Positions 1 to 7,760 of a stretch of 42,119 nt of DNA are shown in pieces. The notes under the pieces are model-generated. The model ran no database searches. It was not told where the DNA came from and saw only the letters and a program-made list of their open reading frames with translations. Every line of letters starts with the position of its first letter. The stretch's first letter is position 1. Source of the DNA: Actinobacteria bacterium Ga0077560. Lineage in GTDB: Bacteria; Actinomycetota; Thermoleophilia; Miltoncostaeales; Miltoncostaeaceae. A program made the translations under genes and the position numbers. The stretch is from contig LNFL01000147.1 in the NCBI GenBank assembly GCA_001464275.1, positions 1 to 42,119 of the forward strand, read 5' to 3'.

Positions 1-1290
1 CCGCGCATGGCGGTGGAGCTCGACCGCTTCAACGTCGAGTACAACTCCCTGCCCGTGGCCCTGGCCGGCGCCCCGTTCACCACCCTCGCCGGGGAGCTGG
101 AGGCCGCGATGCGCGGGGTGGACGCCGCGGCCGGGCGCCACGGCGGCCGGGTGGCCGCGGTGGGGATCCTCCCCACGCTGCGAGAGGGTGACCTCCAGCG
201 GGACGCCCTCACCGACGTCGCCCGGTTCCGGGCGCTGTCGGCCCGCATCCGCGAGCTGCGCGGGGCGCCGTTCCGGGTGCGCCTGGACGGGCCGGAGCCG
301 GTCACCCTCACCTGCGACGACGTGACGCTGGAGGGCGCCAACACCTCACTGCAGATCCACCTGCAGGTCCCGCCGGAGCGGTTCGCCGACGTCTACAACG
401 CGGCGCAGATCGCCACCGCCCCGGTGCTGGCGGCATCGGGCAACTCGCCCATCCTGGCCGGGCGGCTGGGCTGGGAGGAGACGCGAGTAGCGCTGTTCCG
501 CCAGGCCGTCGACGACCGCGACCCTGCGGCCTCCTGGCGGCCGGCGCGGGTGTCGTTCGGGAACGGATGGGTCCGCAGCGGGCCCGAGGAGCTGTTCGCC
601 GAGAGCGTCGCGCTCCATCAGCCGCTGCTCCCGGTGGTGGGCGACGAGGACCCCATGGCCGCCGTGGCGAACGGACGACCGCCGCAGCTGTCCGAGCTGC
701 GCCTGCACCACGGGACGGTGTGGCGGTGGAACCGGGTGGTCTACGACCCGGACGGCGACGGCAACGTCCGGCTGGAACTCCGTTCGCTGCCGGCGGGCCC
801 CACCACGGCGGACATGGTCGCCAACGCGGCGTTCCTGGTGGGCCTCACCCTGGCGCTGACGGACCACAGCCCCTGGATGACCGCGGCCCTGCCGTTCCGG
901 TACGCCGAGCACAACTTCATGGAAGCGGCGCGCCACGGGCTGGACGCGACGCTGCTCTGGCCCGCCGAGCTGGCCCCGTCACCCCGGCCGGAGCCGGTGG
1001 CCCGCATGCTGCCCGCCCTGGTGGACCTCGCGGACCGCGGGCTGGCGGGCGCGGGCGTGGGCGACGCCGAGCGCGACGCGCACCTGGGCCTGGTGCGGCG
1101 CCGCATCGCCGCCGGCGTCACCGGCTCACGGTGGCAGCGGCGGACCGTGGTGGCGCTGGAGGGCGCGATGGGACGGGACGCCGCGGTCGCGGAGATGCTG
1201 CGCCGCTACCTCGACCTGGCCGCTGCCGGCGCGCCGGTGCACACCTGGCCGGAGCCGGCGAACGGGGTCAGGCCGCGAGCGCCTGCGTGA
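1..1290 (+). CDS. Glutamate-cysteine ligase (GCS2) family protein, 5' end outside window
   Basis: The reading frame is open to the left edge, so the gene probably starts upstream; the first ATG inside the window is at 7. The 427 residues from that Met resemble the C-terminal two thirds of the GCS2 carboxylate-amine ligase fold, with a segment like 'SLQIHLQV' followed by 'LGWEETRVALFRQAVD', a characteristic stretch of this family. The N-terminal Glu-rich metal site ('GxExE' type) is missing, which fits truncation by the window edge. Members join glutamate to an amine such as cysteine by ATP-dependent gamma-amide formation; some act in glutathione or ergothioneine synthesis and many have no known substrate. 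Its 3' end overlaps the convergent gene by 23 nt. The family call is fairly secure; the substrate is unknown. Confidence 0.75.
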   Translation, partial: PRMAVELDRFNVEYNSLPVALAGAPFTTLAGELEAAMRGVDAAAGRHGGRVAAVGILPTLREGDLQRDALTDVARFRALSARIRELRGAPFRVRLDGPEPVTLTCDDVTLEGANTSLQIHLQVPPERFADVYNAAQIATAPVLAASGNSPILAGRLGWEETRVALFRQAVDDRDPAASWRPARVSFGNGWVRSGPEELFAESVALHQPLLPVVGDEDPMAAVANGRPPQLSELRLHHGTVWRWNRVVYDPDGDGNVRLELRSLPAGPTTADMVANAAFLVGLTLALTDHSPWMTAALPFRYAEHNFMEAARHGLDATLLWPAELAPSPRPEPVARMLPALVDLADRGLAGAGVGDAERDAHLGLVRRRIAAGVTGSRWQRRTVVALEGAMGRDAAVAEMLRRYLDLAAAGAPVHTWPEPANGVRPRAPA

Positions 1291-1714
1291 CGATCTTCCG
1301 CGCCCCGTCCAGGGCCAGGCGGGCGCGGCGCACGATCAGCATCTCCGAGACGTCGATCCACATGGCCGTCATCGCCTGCTGGCCGATCAGCTCGATCATC
1401 ACGGCACGGTCGTCCGGCTCACGGACGTCGAACTGCACGTCCACGGGCCCCTTCCCCCGGCCCTCGCCCGGCAGGAACGTGAGCGCCACGACGTTGCCCT
1501 GGCACAGCCGGAAGCCCACGGCGCCGGCCGCGTACACGTTGGCCTCGCCGGGGCCCATGGCCATCACGGCGGTGAGCCGGCCGTAGGCGCCGCTGGGCTC
1601 GACGAGCCCGGCGATGCGCTCGCCGGCGGCGATCGTCTCCCAGACGTTGCCGGGGAGCTCGGGCGGGGCGTCGTGGCCGCCCCAGGCTGCGGAGAAGTCG
1701 ATCTCCATACCCAT
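1268..1714 (-). CDS. Conserved-looking protein of unknown function
   Basis: A 148-residue soluble protein that I do not recognise. The ATG at 1714 (MGMEIDF) is chosen because a longer version would read through the palindrome at 1741-1772; a second ATG at 1708 is also possible. The sequence is mixed alpha/beta with no signal peptide or membrane segment. It contains 'VDVQFDVREPDDRAVMIELIGQQAMTA' in spirit, i.e. a beta strand followed by an amphipathic helix, and ends in a basic helix. It is convergent with the GCS2-like gene (23 nt overlap) and divergent from the DUF2231 gene. Codon use matches its neighbours. Confidence 0.7.
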   Translation of the reverse strand: MGMEIDFSAAWGGHDAPPELPGNVWETIAAGERIAGLVEPSGAYGRLTAVMAMGPGEANVYAAGAVGFRLCQGNVVALTFLPGEGRGKGPVDVQFDVREPDDRAVMIELIGQQAMTAMWIDVSEMLIVRRARLALDGARKIVTQALAA

Positions 1715-1740
1715 GATGCAGGTTAGATCGGCAGACGGAC

Positions 1741-1772
1741 GACGGACCTTGGCCCCGGGGCCAAGGTCCGTC
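1741..1772. promoter_or_regulatory. Perfect 32-bp palindrome in divergent intergenic region
   Basis: GACGGACCTTGGCCCC is followed immediately by its exact reverse complement, giving 16-bp arms with no spacer. It lies between two divergent starts (1714 minus, 1873 plus), so neither gene needs a terminator here unless transcription from elsewhere reads in. It could be a dimeric-regulator operator, a cruciform, or a very stable hairpin terminator; on the plus strand it is followed by 'cttaccctttcc', a poor U-tract. The function is inferred from position only. Confidence 0.6.
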
Positions 1773-1872
1773 CTTACCCTTTCCTGACGCACCACGGGTG
1801 GATGGGTGACCCGACGCTCCCGATGCTGGGGTGGTCAGTCGAAGCCCCGCCCTCCGACCCCGAAAGGCACCC

Positions 1873-2457
1873 GTGGAGATCACGTCCGTCTTCGGCCTGC
1901 CGGCCCACCCGTTCCTGGTCCACCTGCCCCTCGTGCTCATCCCGCTCGCCGCGATGGTCGCGATCGTGGCGGTCGTCTGGACCCGGGCCCGCCGGCCGCT
2001 GAGCCTCGTCGTCGCCGGCATGGCGATCGTCGGCGCGCTCAGCGCCATCCTCGCCGCCGGAAGCGGCGAGGCGCTCGAGGAGAACCTCGGCGAGGAGACC
2101 GCCCTCATCGAGGACCACGCCGAGCTCGGCGAGGGGCTGCGGTTCTTCGCGATCCTGTTCGCGATCGCGGCGATCGCCTTCGCGATCCACCACTGGCCCG
2201 ATCGCCTCCGGATCGGCCCCGGATCCGGCCTCGGCAGGCTGGTGCGCGCCAAGGCCGTGTTCGCCGTCACCGCGGCCGCGATGGTGCTCACTGCCGGCCT
2301 GGCCACCGTCTGGACGGTCCAGACCGGGCACTCCGGCGCGAAGGCCGTCTGGCAGGAGGAATGGGACCAGCGTCAGTCCGACGGCGGGACCGACGACGAC
2401 GAGAGCCGGGCGCAGGTGCTCCCTGCCGTTGCATCCGCGCCCGGGACCCGGCGGTAA
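1873..2457 (+). CDS. DUF2231-type integral membrane protein
   Basis: A 194-residue membrane protein beginning VEITSVFGLPAHPFLVHLP; the 'HPxxVHLP' opening is the hallmark of the DUF2231 family. Hydrophobic segments lie at about 15-37, 43-62, 90-112 and 133-155, and the last one is followed by the family-typical 'TGHSGAKAVW'. GTG at 1873 is chosen over the upstream ATG (1831) because the family starts just ahead of the HPxxVHLP motif and an AAGG stands about 5 nt upstream. Members are predicted four-helix proteins, sometimes next to cytochromes; conserved histidines in the first and last segments suggest heme or metal binding, but no function is established. The acidic tail (DDDE) is unusual. 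A strong terminator follows at 2481. Confidence 0.8.
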   Translation: MEITSVFGLPAHPFLVHLPLVLIPLAAMVAIVAVVWTRARRPLSLVVAGMAIVGALSAILAAGSGEALEENLGEETALIEDHAELGEGLRFFAILFAIAAIAFAIHHWPDRLRIGPGSGLGRLVRAKAVFAVTAAAMVLTAGLATVWTVQTGHSGAKAVWQEEWDQRQSDGGTDDDESRAQVLPAVASAPGTRR

Positions 2458-2480
2458 ACCCTCACCGCCGGGTCACCCCA

Positions 2481-2512
2481 GGCCGTCCGGGAACGTGGGC
2501 TCCCGGACGGCC
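2481..2512. terminator. Bidirectional hairpin terminator
   Basis: GGCCGTCCGGGA and its exact complement form a 12-bp stem with an 8-nt loop, between the convergent ends of the DUF2231 gene (2457) and cysA (2521). It can serve both strands. The T-rich tail is short, as is common in GC-rich genomes. Confidence 0.8.
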
Positions 2513-2520
2513 CCTGTTCC

Positions 2521-3489
2521 TCAGATGCCGTCGCCGCCCGCGAAGACCCGCTCCCGCCGGGGCGCGACGTGCACCGTGTCGCCTTCGCTGATGCCGAGCT
2601 CCTCGGCCTCGTTCCGTGTGAGCTGCGCCATCAGCGCGCCGCCGGACTCCTGCTCCAGCTCCACGCGCACCTCGAAGCCCAGGTGCGTCACCCGTTCCAC
2701 GCGGGCGGCGTGCGTGACGCCGTTCGGCACCTGCCGCAGCTCCAGGTCGTGGGGCCGCACGAAGCTCTCGCCCAGGCGGTTCACCGCGCCCACGAAGCCC
2801 ATCACGAAGGGGTTGGTGGGCTCCTCGTAGAGCTCCTTCGGCGTCCCGACCTGCTGCAGCCGGGCGTGGTCCATCACGGCGATGCGATCGGCCACCTCCA
2901 TCGCCTCCTCCTGGTCGTGGGTCACCAGCACGGTGGTCACGTGGACCTGCTCGTGCAGGCGCCGCAGCCAGCGGCGGAGCTCGGCCCGCACCCGGGCGTC
3001 GAGGGCGCCGAACGGCTCGTCCAGCAGCAGCACCGACGGCTCCACGGCCAGCGCCCGGGCCAGCGCCATGCGCTGCCGCTGGCCGCCGGAGAGCTGGCTG
3101 GGGTACCGGTCGCCCAGCCCCTCCAGCTGCACCAGCGCCAGGAGCTCGTCGACCCGCTCGCGGATCTTCGCCCTCGGCCGGCGGCGCACCGACAGCCCAA
3201 AGCCGACGTTGCCGCGCACCGTCATGTGCTTGAACGCCGCGTAGTGCTGGAACACGAACCCCACGCCGCGGTCCTGCGGCCGCACACCGGTGACGTCGGT
3301 GCCGTCGATCTCCACCCTCCCGACGTCGGGCGTCTCCAGGCCGGCGATGACCCGCAGCAGCGTCGACTTCCCGCTGCCGGACGGCCCCAGCAGGGCCGTC
3401 AGCGACCCGCCCGGGATCTCGATGCTCACGTCGTCGAGCGCCGTGTACGCACCGAAGTTCTTGGTCACGCCGGTGGCCAGGATCGACAT
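2521..3489 (-). CDS. cysA: Sulfate/thiosulfate ABC transporter ATP-binding protein CysA
   Basis: A 322-residue ATPase that powers sulfate import at the inner face of the membrane. It shows Walker [10 protein letters not shown] (about 36-44), a Q-loop in 'VFQHYAAF', signature [15 protein letters not shown], Walker [13 protein letters not shown] and the switch His in '[14 protein letters not shown]'. The C-terminal third is the TOBE/regulatory domain typical of CysA and related importers ('[20 protein letters not shown]'). '[18 protein letters not shown]' is the CysA version of the helical region. Start ATG 3489 overlaps the cysW stop (TGATG), so the two are translationally coupled. It is the last gene of the sbp-cysT-cysW-cysA operon. 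Molybdate or thiosulfate specificity cannot be excluded from sequence alone. Confidence 0.92.
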   Translation of the reverse strand: MSILATGVTKNFGAYTALDDVSIEIPGGSLTALLGPSGSGKSTLLRVIAGLETPDVGRVEIDGTDVTGVRPQDRGVGFVFQHYAAFKHMTVRGNVGFGLSVRRRPRAKIRERVDELLALVQLEGLGDRYPSQLSGGQRQRMALARALAVEPSVLLLDEPFGALDARVRAELRRWLRRLHEQVHVTTVLVTHDQEEAMEVADRIAVMDHARLQQVGTPKELYEEPTNPFVMGFVGAVNRLGESFVRPHDLELRQVPNGVTHAARVERVTHLGFEVRVELEQESGGALMAQLTRNEAEELGISEGDTVHVAPRRERVFAGGDGI

Positions 3490-4277
3490 CAGTGTTCCCC
3501 CCTGTTGAGCAGCCGCATCACGGCCACGGTGATCACCGCCAGGATCGCCAGCATGATCGAGGCGGTGTACGCGGCGACCAGGTCGAACGCCTGGAACCGC
3601 TCCTCCACGTGCAGTGTGAGGGTCTCGGTGCGACCGGCGATCTTGCCGGACACCACCGCGACCGCGCCGTATTCGCCCAGCGCGCGCGCGGTGGTCAGGA
3701 CCACCCCGTACGCCAGGCCATGGCGGATCGCCGGGAGGACGATGCGCCAGAAGATCTGGGGCGGTGAGGCCCCCAGGGTCGCCGCCGCCTGCTGCTGCTC
3801 GGTGCCCAGCTCCTTCAGCACGGGTACCAGCTCGCGCACCACGAACGGCAGCGAGACCACGATCGTGGCCATCACCATCCCGGGCGTGGCGAAGATGACC
3901 TGGACGCCCTGGTCGATGGCCCATTGGCCGAACCACCCGTTGCGACTCCACACCAGCACCAGCGCCAGACCAACGACCACCGGCGACAGGGCCAGCGGCA
4001 GGTCGATGACGACGCTCAGCAGCGTGCGGCCGGGCAGACGTGGCCGGGTCAGCAGGAGCGCGGCGATGATCCCGAACACCGCGTTCAGCGGCACGGCGAT
4101 CACCGCGATGATCAGCGTCAGCCGCAGCGCCGACAGCGCGGCGGGTGAGGTGGCCGCATCCCACACGGGCCCGGCGCCGTCCTCGAACGCCAGGTAGCCC
4201 ACGAGCGCGAGCGGCACCACCAGCATCAGCAGCAGGAAGGCGATGGCGGTGAACCGCATGACGAGCCTACTCAGCAT
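3489..4277 (-). CDS. cysW: Sulfate ABC transporter permease CysW
   Basis: A 262-residue inner-membrane permease with about six hydrophobic helices. The cytoplasmic coupling loop EAA motif is recognisable as '[28 protein letters not shown]', and '[34 protein letters not shown]' marks the CysW branch (the 'LHVEERF' tail is typical of CysW). It forms a heterodimeric channel with CysT and is driven by CysA. Start ATG 4277 lies inside the end of cysT (11-nt overlap), implying coupled translation. Confidence 0.92.
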   Translation of the reverse strand: MLSRLVMRFTAIAFLLLMLVVPLALVGYLAFEDGAGPVWDAATSPAALSALRLTLIIAVIAVPLNAVFGIIAALLLTRPRLPGRTLLSVVIDLPLALSPVVVGLALVLVWSRNGWFGQWAIDQGVQVIFATPGMVMATIVVSLPFVVRELVPVLKELGTEQQQAAATLGASPPQIFWRIVLPAIRHGLAYGVVLTTARALGEYGAVAVVSGKIAGRTETLTLHVEERFQAFDLVAAYTASIMLAILAVITVAVMRLLNRGEH

Positions 4278-5118
4278 GCCGGGTCATCCTCCGCTCGAAC
4301 ACGCTCAGGCCCAGGAGCACCAGGAACGACGCGGTGAGCAGCACGACCGACACAGCCGCGGCCGCCTGCACGCCGTCGCTCTCGATCTGCCCGTAGATGA
4401 ACACGGATGCCACCTCGGTCCGGTACGGCAGGTTGCCGGCGATGAGGACCACCGCCCCGAACTCCCCCAGCGCCTTGCTGAACGACAGGCCCACGCCGCT
4501 CACGATGGCCGGCACCAGGGCGGGGAGCACGATGCGGCGGAAGGTGGTGAACCGGCCGGCGCCCAGCGATGCGGCGGCCTCCTCCATCTCGCGGTCCAGC
4601 TCCATCAGGACGGGCTGCACCGCCCGCACCACGAACGGCAGGGTCACGAAGATGAGCGCGGCCGTGATCCCGATCCGCGTGAAGGCGATGTTCACCCCCA
4701 CCGGCCCGTTCGGCCCGTAGAGGGCCAGCAGCGTCAGGCCGGCCACGATGGTGGGCAGGGCGAATGGCAGGTCGATCAGGATGTCCATGAAGATCTTGCC
4801 GCGGAAGTCGTCGCGCACCAGCACCCAGGCGATGAGCGTGCCCATGATCGCGTTCACGATCACGGCGCCCAGCGACACCAGCAGCGTGAGGCGCATGGCC
4901 GCCACCGCCTGCTCGGAGGTGATGGCGTCCCAGAACGCGCCGGCGCCGCCGTCCAAGGACCTCCAGGCGACGGCGGCGAGCGGAATGAGGACGAGCAGGC
5001 TCAGGTAGCTCACCGCGATCCCGAGCCCCAACGGGGTTCCGGCGCCGAGACGGCGCCGGAACCCGCCCGCCGGCCCCGGCGCGCCAGGCGCCGGGGTCGT
5101 GGCGGTACCGCTACTCAA
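4267..5118 (-). CDS. cysT: Sulfate ABC transporter permease CysT (CysU)
   Basis: A 283-residue permease with a Pro/Gly-rich cytoplasmic N-terminus (about 1-30) and six predicted membrane helices. The EAA coupling loop reads 'EEAAASLGAGRFTTFRRIVLPAL', and 'SFSKALGEFGAVVLIAGNLPYRTEVASVFIYGQIES' is the CysT signature region. The start is TTG at 5118, eight nt inside the end of sbp; no ATG or GTG occurs before the first helix, so the TTG is the most likely initiation codon. It pairs with CysW in the operon. Confidence 0.92.
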   Translation of the reverse strand: MSSGTATTPAPGAPGPAGGFRRRLGAGTPLGLGIAVSYLSLLVLIPLAAVAWRSLDGGAGAFWDAITSEQAVAAMRLTLLVSLGAVIVNAIMGTLIAWVLVRDDFRGKIFMDILIDLPFALPTIVAGLTLLALYGPNGPVGVNIAFTRIGITAALIFVTLPFVVRAVQPVLMELDREMEEAAASLGAGRFTTFRRIVLPALVPAIVSGVGLSFSKALGEFGAVVLIAGNLPYRTEVASVFIYGQIESDGVQAAAAVSVVLLTASFLVLLGLSVFERRMTRHAE

Positions 5119-6142
5119 TGGGCTTGCCCTGGTTCTTGAAGATCTCGGCGACCACGCCCGTGTCGCGGTCGAAGAACTCGTCGTTCACCGTCGGCCAGCC
5201 GCCGAGGTCGGCGATCGTGAAGAGCTTCGAGGGCGTCGGGAAGTCGAACTCCTTGGCGACCTCCGGGTCCACCGGGCGGTAGCCGGCCTCGCCGAACGTG
5301 CGCTGCGCCTCGGGGGACTTCACGAACTCCAGGAAGGCGTTGGCCGCGTCGAGGTTCTTGGACGAGGTCACCACCGCGGCCGGGTTCTCGATGAGGAGGG
5401 TCTCGTCGGGGACCACGTAGTCGATCTCCTCGCCCTTCTCCTTGGCCAGGATGGCCTCGTTCTCATAGCCCAGCAGGACGTCGCCCTGGCCGGCGAGGAA
5501 GGTCTGGAGCGACTCGCGCGCGCTCTTGTCCTGCACCGAGACGTTCGCGTAGAGCTTGGTGAGGTACTCGCGCGCCTGCTCCGGCGTCTTGCCGAGCTGC
5601 AGCTGCGCGCCGTAGGCCGCCATGGTGTTCCACTTTGCGCCGCCGGAGGTGAACACGTTCGGCGTCAGCACGTCCACGTCGTCCTTCAGCAGGTCGTCCC
5701 AGGTCGTGATGCCCTTGGGGTTCCCGGGGCGGACGATGAGCGCCACCACCGAGTCGGACACCATGCCGTCGAACTCGGAGCTCGCCCAGTCCTCGGCCAC
5801 CAGACCGGCCTTCACCAGGCGGGCCATGTCCGGCTCCAGCGAGAACGCGACGTAGTCGGCCTCCAGGCCGGCCTCGACGTTGCGGCTCTGCTCGCCCGAG
5901 GAGGCGTAGGACTGCTCGAACTCGACGCCCGTGCCGGCGTCGGTGGCCTGGAAGGCCGGGATGAGCTTCTCGTAGACCTCACGAGGGGTGCTGTACGCGA
6001 CGAGCGTCAGCTTGGAGCTCGCACCGTCCGCCGAGGTGCTCGCCGCCTCGTCGTCACCGCCACATCCGGAGAACCAGATGGCCGCGAGGGCGGCGAGGAT
6101 GGAGAGCAGGGTCGCCGGAAGGCGAAGTCGTTCGCGTAGCAT
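5111..6142 (-). CDS. Sulfate-binding lipoprotein (Sbp/CysP family)
   Basis: A 343-residue periplasmic-type binding protein, membrane-anchored by a lipobox: hydrophobic stretch about 9-25 ending in 'WFSGC', with the lipidated Cys followed by GGDDEAAS. The mature part is a sulfate-binding fold: 'LVAYSTPREVYEKLIPAF', 'FEQSYASSGEQSRNV' (ligand loop), 'DVLTPNVFTSGGAKWNTMAAYGA' and 'GDVLLGYENEAIL', all family blocks that contact the oxyanion through Ser and backbone NH groups. It is the first gene of the four-gene uptake operon. ATG 6142 has an AAGGAG about 8 nt upstream. The 212-bp leader holds a strong hairpin and an inverted repeat (see separate entries). Sbp and CysP cannot be told apart by eye. 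Confidence 0.9.
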   Translation of the reverse strand: MLRERLRLPATLLSILAALAAIWFSGCGGDDEAASTSADGASSKLTLVAYSTPREVYEKLIPAFQATDAGTGVEFEQSYASSGEQSRNVEAGLEADYVAFSLEPDMARLVKAGLVAEDWASSEFDGMVSDSVVALIVRPGNPKGITTWDDLLKDDVDVLTPNVFTSGGAKWNTMAAYGAQLQLGKTPEQAREYLTKLYANVSVQDKSARESLQTFLAGQGDVLLGYENEAILAKEKGEEIDYVVPDETLLIENPAAVVTSSKNLDAANAFLEFVKSPEAQRTFGEAGYRPVDPEVAKEFDFPTPSKLFTIADLGGWPTVNDEFFDRDTGVVAEIFKNQGKPIE

Positions 6143-6246
6143 CGAAGCTCACTCCTTGGTCGTACCGGGCCAGGGGTGAAGCCGGAGCGCCGATCGGCCT
6201 GCGGCGGGGACGCATCCCGCGGCGAGCCCACCGACGCCCCGACCCC

Positions 6247-6276
6247 CCGTCCTCCCCGTGCCAGCGGGGAGGACGG
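6247..6276 (-). promoter_or_regulatory. 12-bp perfect hairpin in the leader of the sulfate operon
   Basis: CCGTCCTCCCCG and its exact complement flank a 6-nt loop (TGCCAG on the plus strand). It sits about 105 nt upstream of the sbp start and downstream of the TauE stop, so it may terminate TauE transcripts or act as a leader attenuator for sbp. There is no U-tract on the minus strand (GGGGGTCGGGG follows), which argues against simple intrinsic termination. I could not match a SAM riboswitch core. Confidence 0.55.
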
Positions 6277-6303
6277 ACCGTTGCGTCGTATGTATGCGTA
6301 GAT

Positions 6304-6320
6304 CTTATGCGCTCGATAAG
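6304..6320 (-). promoter_or_regulatory. Inverted repeat and possible -10 element upstream of the sulfate operon
   Basis: CTTAT-N7-ATAAG is an AT-rich dyad in otherwise GC-rich DNA, just before a minus-strand TAAGAT (complement of 6302-6307), which fits TAnnnT. A second dyad, GCGCT-N5-AGCGC (6309-6323), overlaps it. Position upstream of sbp and just outside the TauE stop suggests a promoter/operator for the sulfate operon. The binding protein is unknown. Confidence 0.45.
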
Positions 6321-6354
6321 CGCGCCGCGATCATGCACGCCGGGTTCCCGAAGG

Positions 6355-7134
6355 TCAAGCTCCGGCGGTGATCAGGTACGCGACGCCGACGGCGAGGGCC
6401 ACCAGCCCGAGCGCCCGCCGGAGCCCGCGTTCGGGGATGCGTTCGTGCAGGCGCGCGCCCACATGCGTGCCCACCAGCCCGCCGAGCCCCAGCGCGATCC
6501 CCACCGACCAGTACGGGCCCACCGGCTGCCCCGCGCCGACCCCGGCGGCGGCCAGCCCCTCGAAGGCCAGGATGCCCGCGACCGATGTCGCGAAGGTCGT
6601 CGCCAGCGCGGCGGGAGCGGCCCGCGCCGCAGGGATGCCCATCGCCACCAGCGCCGGGGCGATCACCGATCCGCCGCCGATCCCGTAGGCGCCGCCCACC
6701 AGGCCCGCGAGACCCGCCACCCCGATCTGGGCGGCGCGGGCGGGATCACGCTCGCGCGTCCCCGCCCGCGCGCCCATGAGCAGCCATGCGCCGAGGGCCG
6801 TCAGCACCGTGCCCACCATGATCAGCACCGCGAGCCGGCCGGAGAGCACCGTCGCCCGCAGCGCCGCGCCCACAACGACGGCGGGCAGGGCGGCCGTCAC
6901 CAGCAGCCGCGTCAGCGCCGGGTCGACGGCGCCCGTGCGCCACCAGCGCAGCAGCCCGCCCGGGGTCGCGATGACGTTGTAGAGCAGGTTCGTCGGGGTG
7001 GCCGCCGGACTCGGCACGCCGAGGACCCCGAGCTGGATCGGGAGCAGGAACACCGCGCCGGACACGCCGGCCGGCGTCGTGAGCATCGCGACGCCCAGGC
7101 CCGCGGCCGCCGCCCCGATGAGGGTGCCGTCCAC
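6355..7134 (-). CDS. TauE/SafE (sulfite exporter) family membrane protein
   Basis: A 259-residue polytopic membrane protein with about eight hydrophobic segments arranged as two repeats. The first repeat holds 'TPAGVSGAVFLLPIQLGVLGV' and the second 'GLVGGAYGIGGGSVIAPALVAMGIP'; the GIGGGSxxxP block is the family signature. Members move sulfite, sulfonates or other organic anions across the membrane. It lies on the same strand directly upstream of the sulfate import operon, which supports a role in sulfur balance, though direction and substrate are inferred. Start is GTG at 7134, 23 bp from the divergent GTG at 7158, so the two promoters must overlap the coding starts or be very compact. Confidence 0.85.
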   Translation of the reverse strand: MDGTLIGAAAAGLGVAMLTTPAGVSGAVFLLPIQLGVLGVPSPAATPTNLLYNVIATPGGLLRWWRTGAVDPALTRLLVTAALPAVVVGAALRATVLSGRLAVLIMVGTVLTALGAWLLMGARAGTRERDPARAAQIGVAGLAGLVGGAYGIGGGSVIAPALVAMGIPAARAAPAALATTFATSVAGILAFEGLAAAGVGAGQPVGPYWSVGIALGLGGLVGTHVGARLHERIPERGLRRALGLVALAVGVAYLITAGA

Positions 7135-7157
7135 GCCGGGAGGATACGGTTGGTCAC

Positions 7158-7760
7158 GTGAGGGTCGGCATTCTCGGTGCGGGACGGATGGGGTCGGCGG
7201 CGGCGCGCGTGCTCACGCGCGCGGGCTACGAGGTGCTCATCGCCAACCGCCGCGGCCGGGTCTCGCTCACCCCCCTGGTGGACGAGATCGGATCGGGGGT
7301 CGTGCCCGCGAATGCTGCGGAGGCGGCCGGGGCGCCGATCGTCCTGCTCGCGGTGCCGTTCGATGCCGTGGCCGAGCTGCTGGAGGACATGGGTCCGCTC
7401 CCCGCCGCCACGGTGCTGGTGGACGCCACCAACGCGTGGGGCGGGTGGGATGCGGTGGGCGGCGAGGCGGGGTCCTCGGAGGCCGTGGCGCGCATGGCGG
7501 GCGGCGCCCGCGTGGTGAAGGCGCTCTGCACGGTCCACGCGAACCGCCTGGGGTCGCCCGACGGACTCGGCGTGCCGCTGGCGGCTGACGACCCCGATGC
7601 ACGGGCCACCGTGAGCCGGTTGCTCACCCGCATCGGGTTCCGGCCGGTGGAGATCCCGTCCCTGCGCGCCGCGGCCGACCTCATGGCGCCGGAGGGCCCC
7701 CTGTTCGGGCTGACCCTGGACGAGGACGCCCTCCGCGCACAGATCTCAACGTCACGTTGA
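7158..7760 (+). CDS. NADP oxidoreductase, coenzyme F420-dependent (NPDR-like) family protein
   Basis: A 200-residue Rossmann protein. The N-terminus 'VGILGAGRMGSAAARVL' carries the GxGxxG dinucleotide loop (about 5-10) and 'ANRRG' follows the second strand, where Arg residues favour NADP. 'DATNAWGGWD', 'VVKALCTVHANRL' and 'LGVPLAADDPDARATVSRLL' are the blocks shared by F420-dependent NADP reductase-like proteins (PF03807 group). These proteins reduce NADP with F420H2, or use other substrates in organisms without F420. The start is GTG. Its stop overlaps the TTG start of the next gene (TTGA), indicating coupling to the lipoprotein gene. Confidence 0.75.
   Translation: MRVGILGAGRMGSAAARVLTRAGYEVLIANRRGRVSLTPLVDEIGSGVVPANAAEAAGAPIVLLAVPFDAVAELLEDMGPLPAATVLVDATNAWGGWDAVGGEAGSSEAVARMAGGARVVKALCTVHANRLGSPDGLGVPLAADDPDARATVSRLLTRIGFRPVEIPSLRAAADLMAPEGPLFGLTLDEDALRAQISTSR

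Noticed and set aside
2569..4197. Long plus-strand open frame opposite the sulfate transporter genes
   Set aside because: It is the mirror of highly conserved cysA/cysW coding sequence in a GC-rich genome; its product is His/Arg/Gln-rich with no family resemblance.
6247..6276. SAM-type riboswitch ahead of sbp
   Set aside because: There is no recognisable four-way junction or conserved SAM-binding core; only one hairpin and one dyad are visible.
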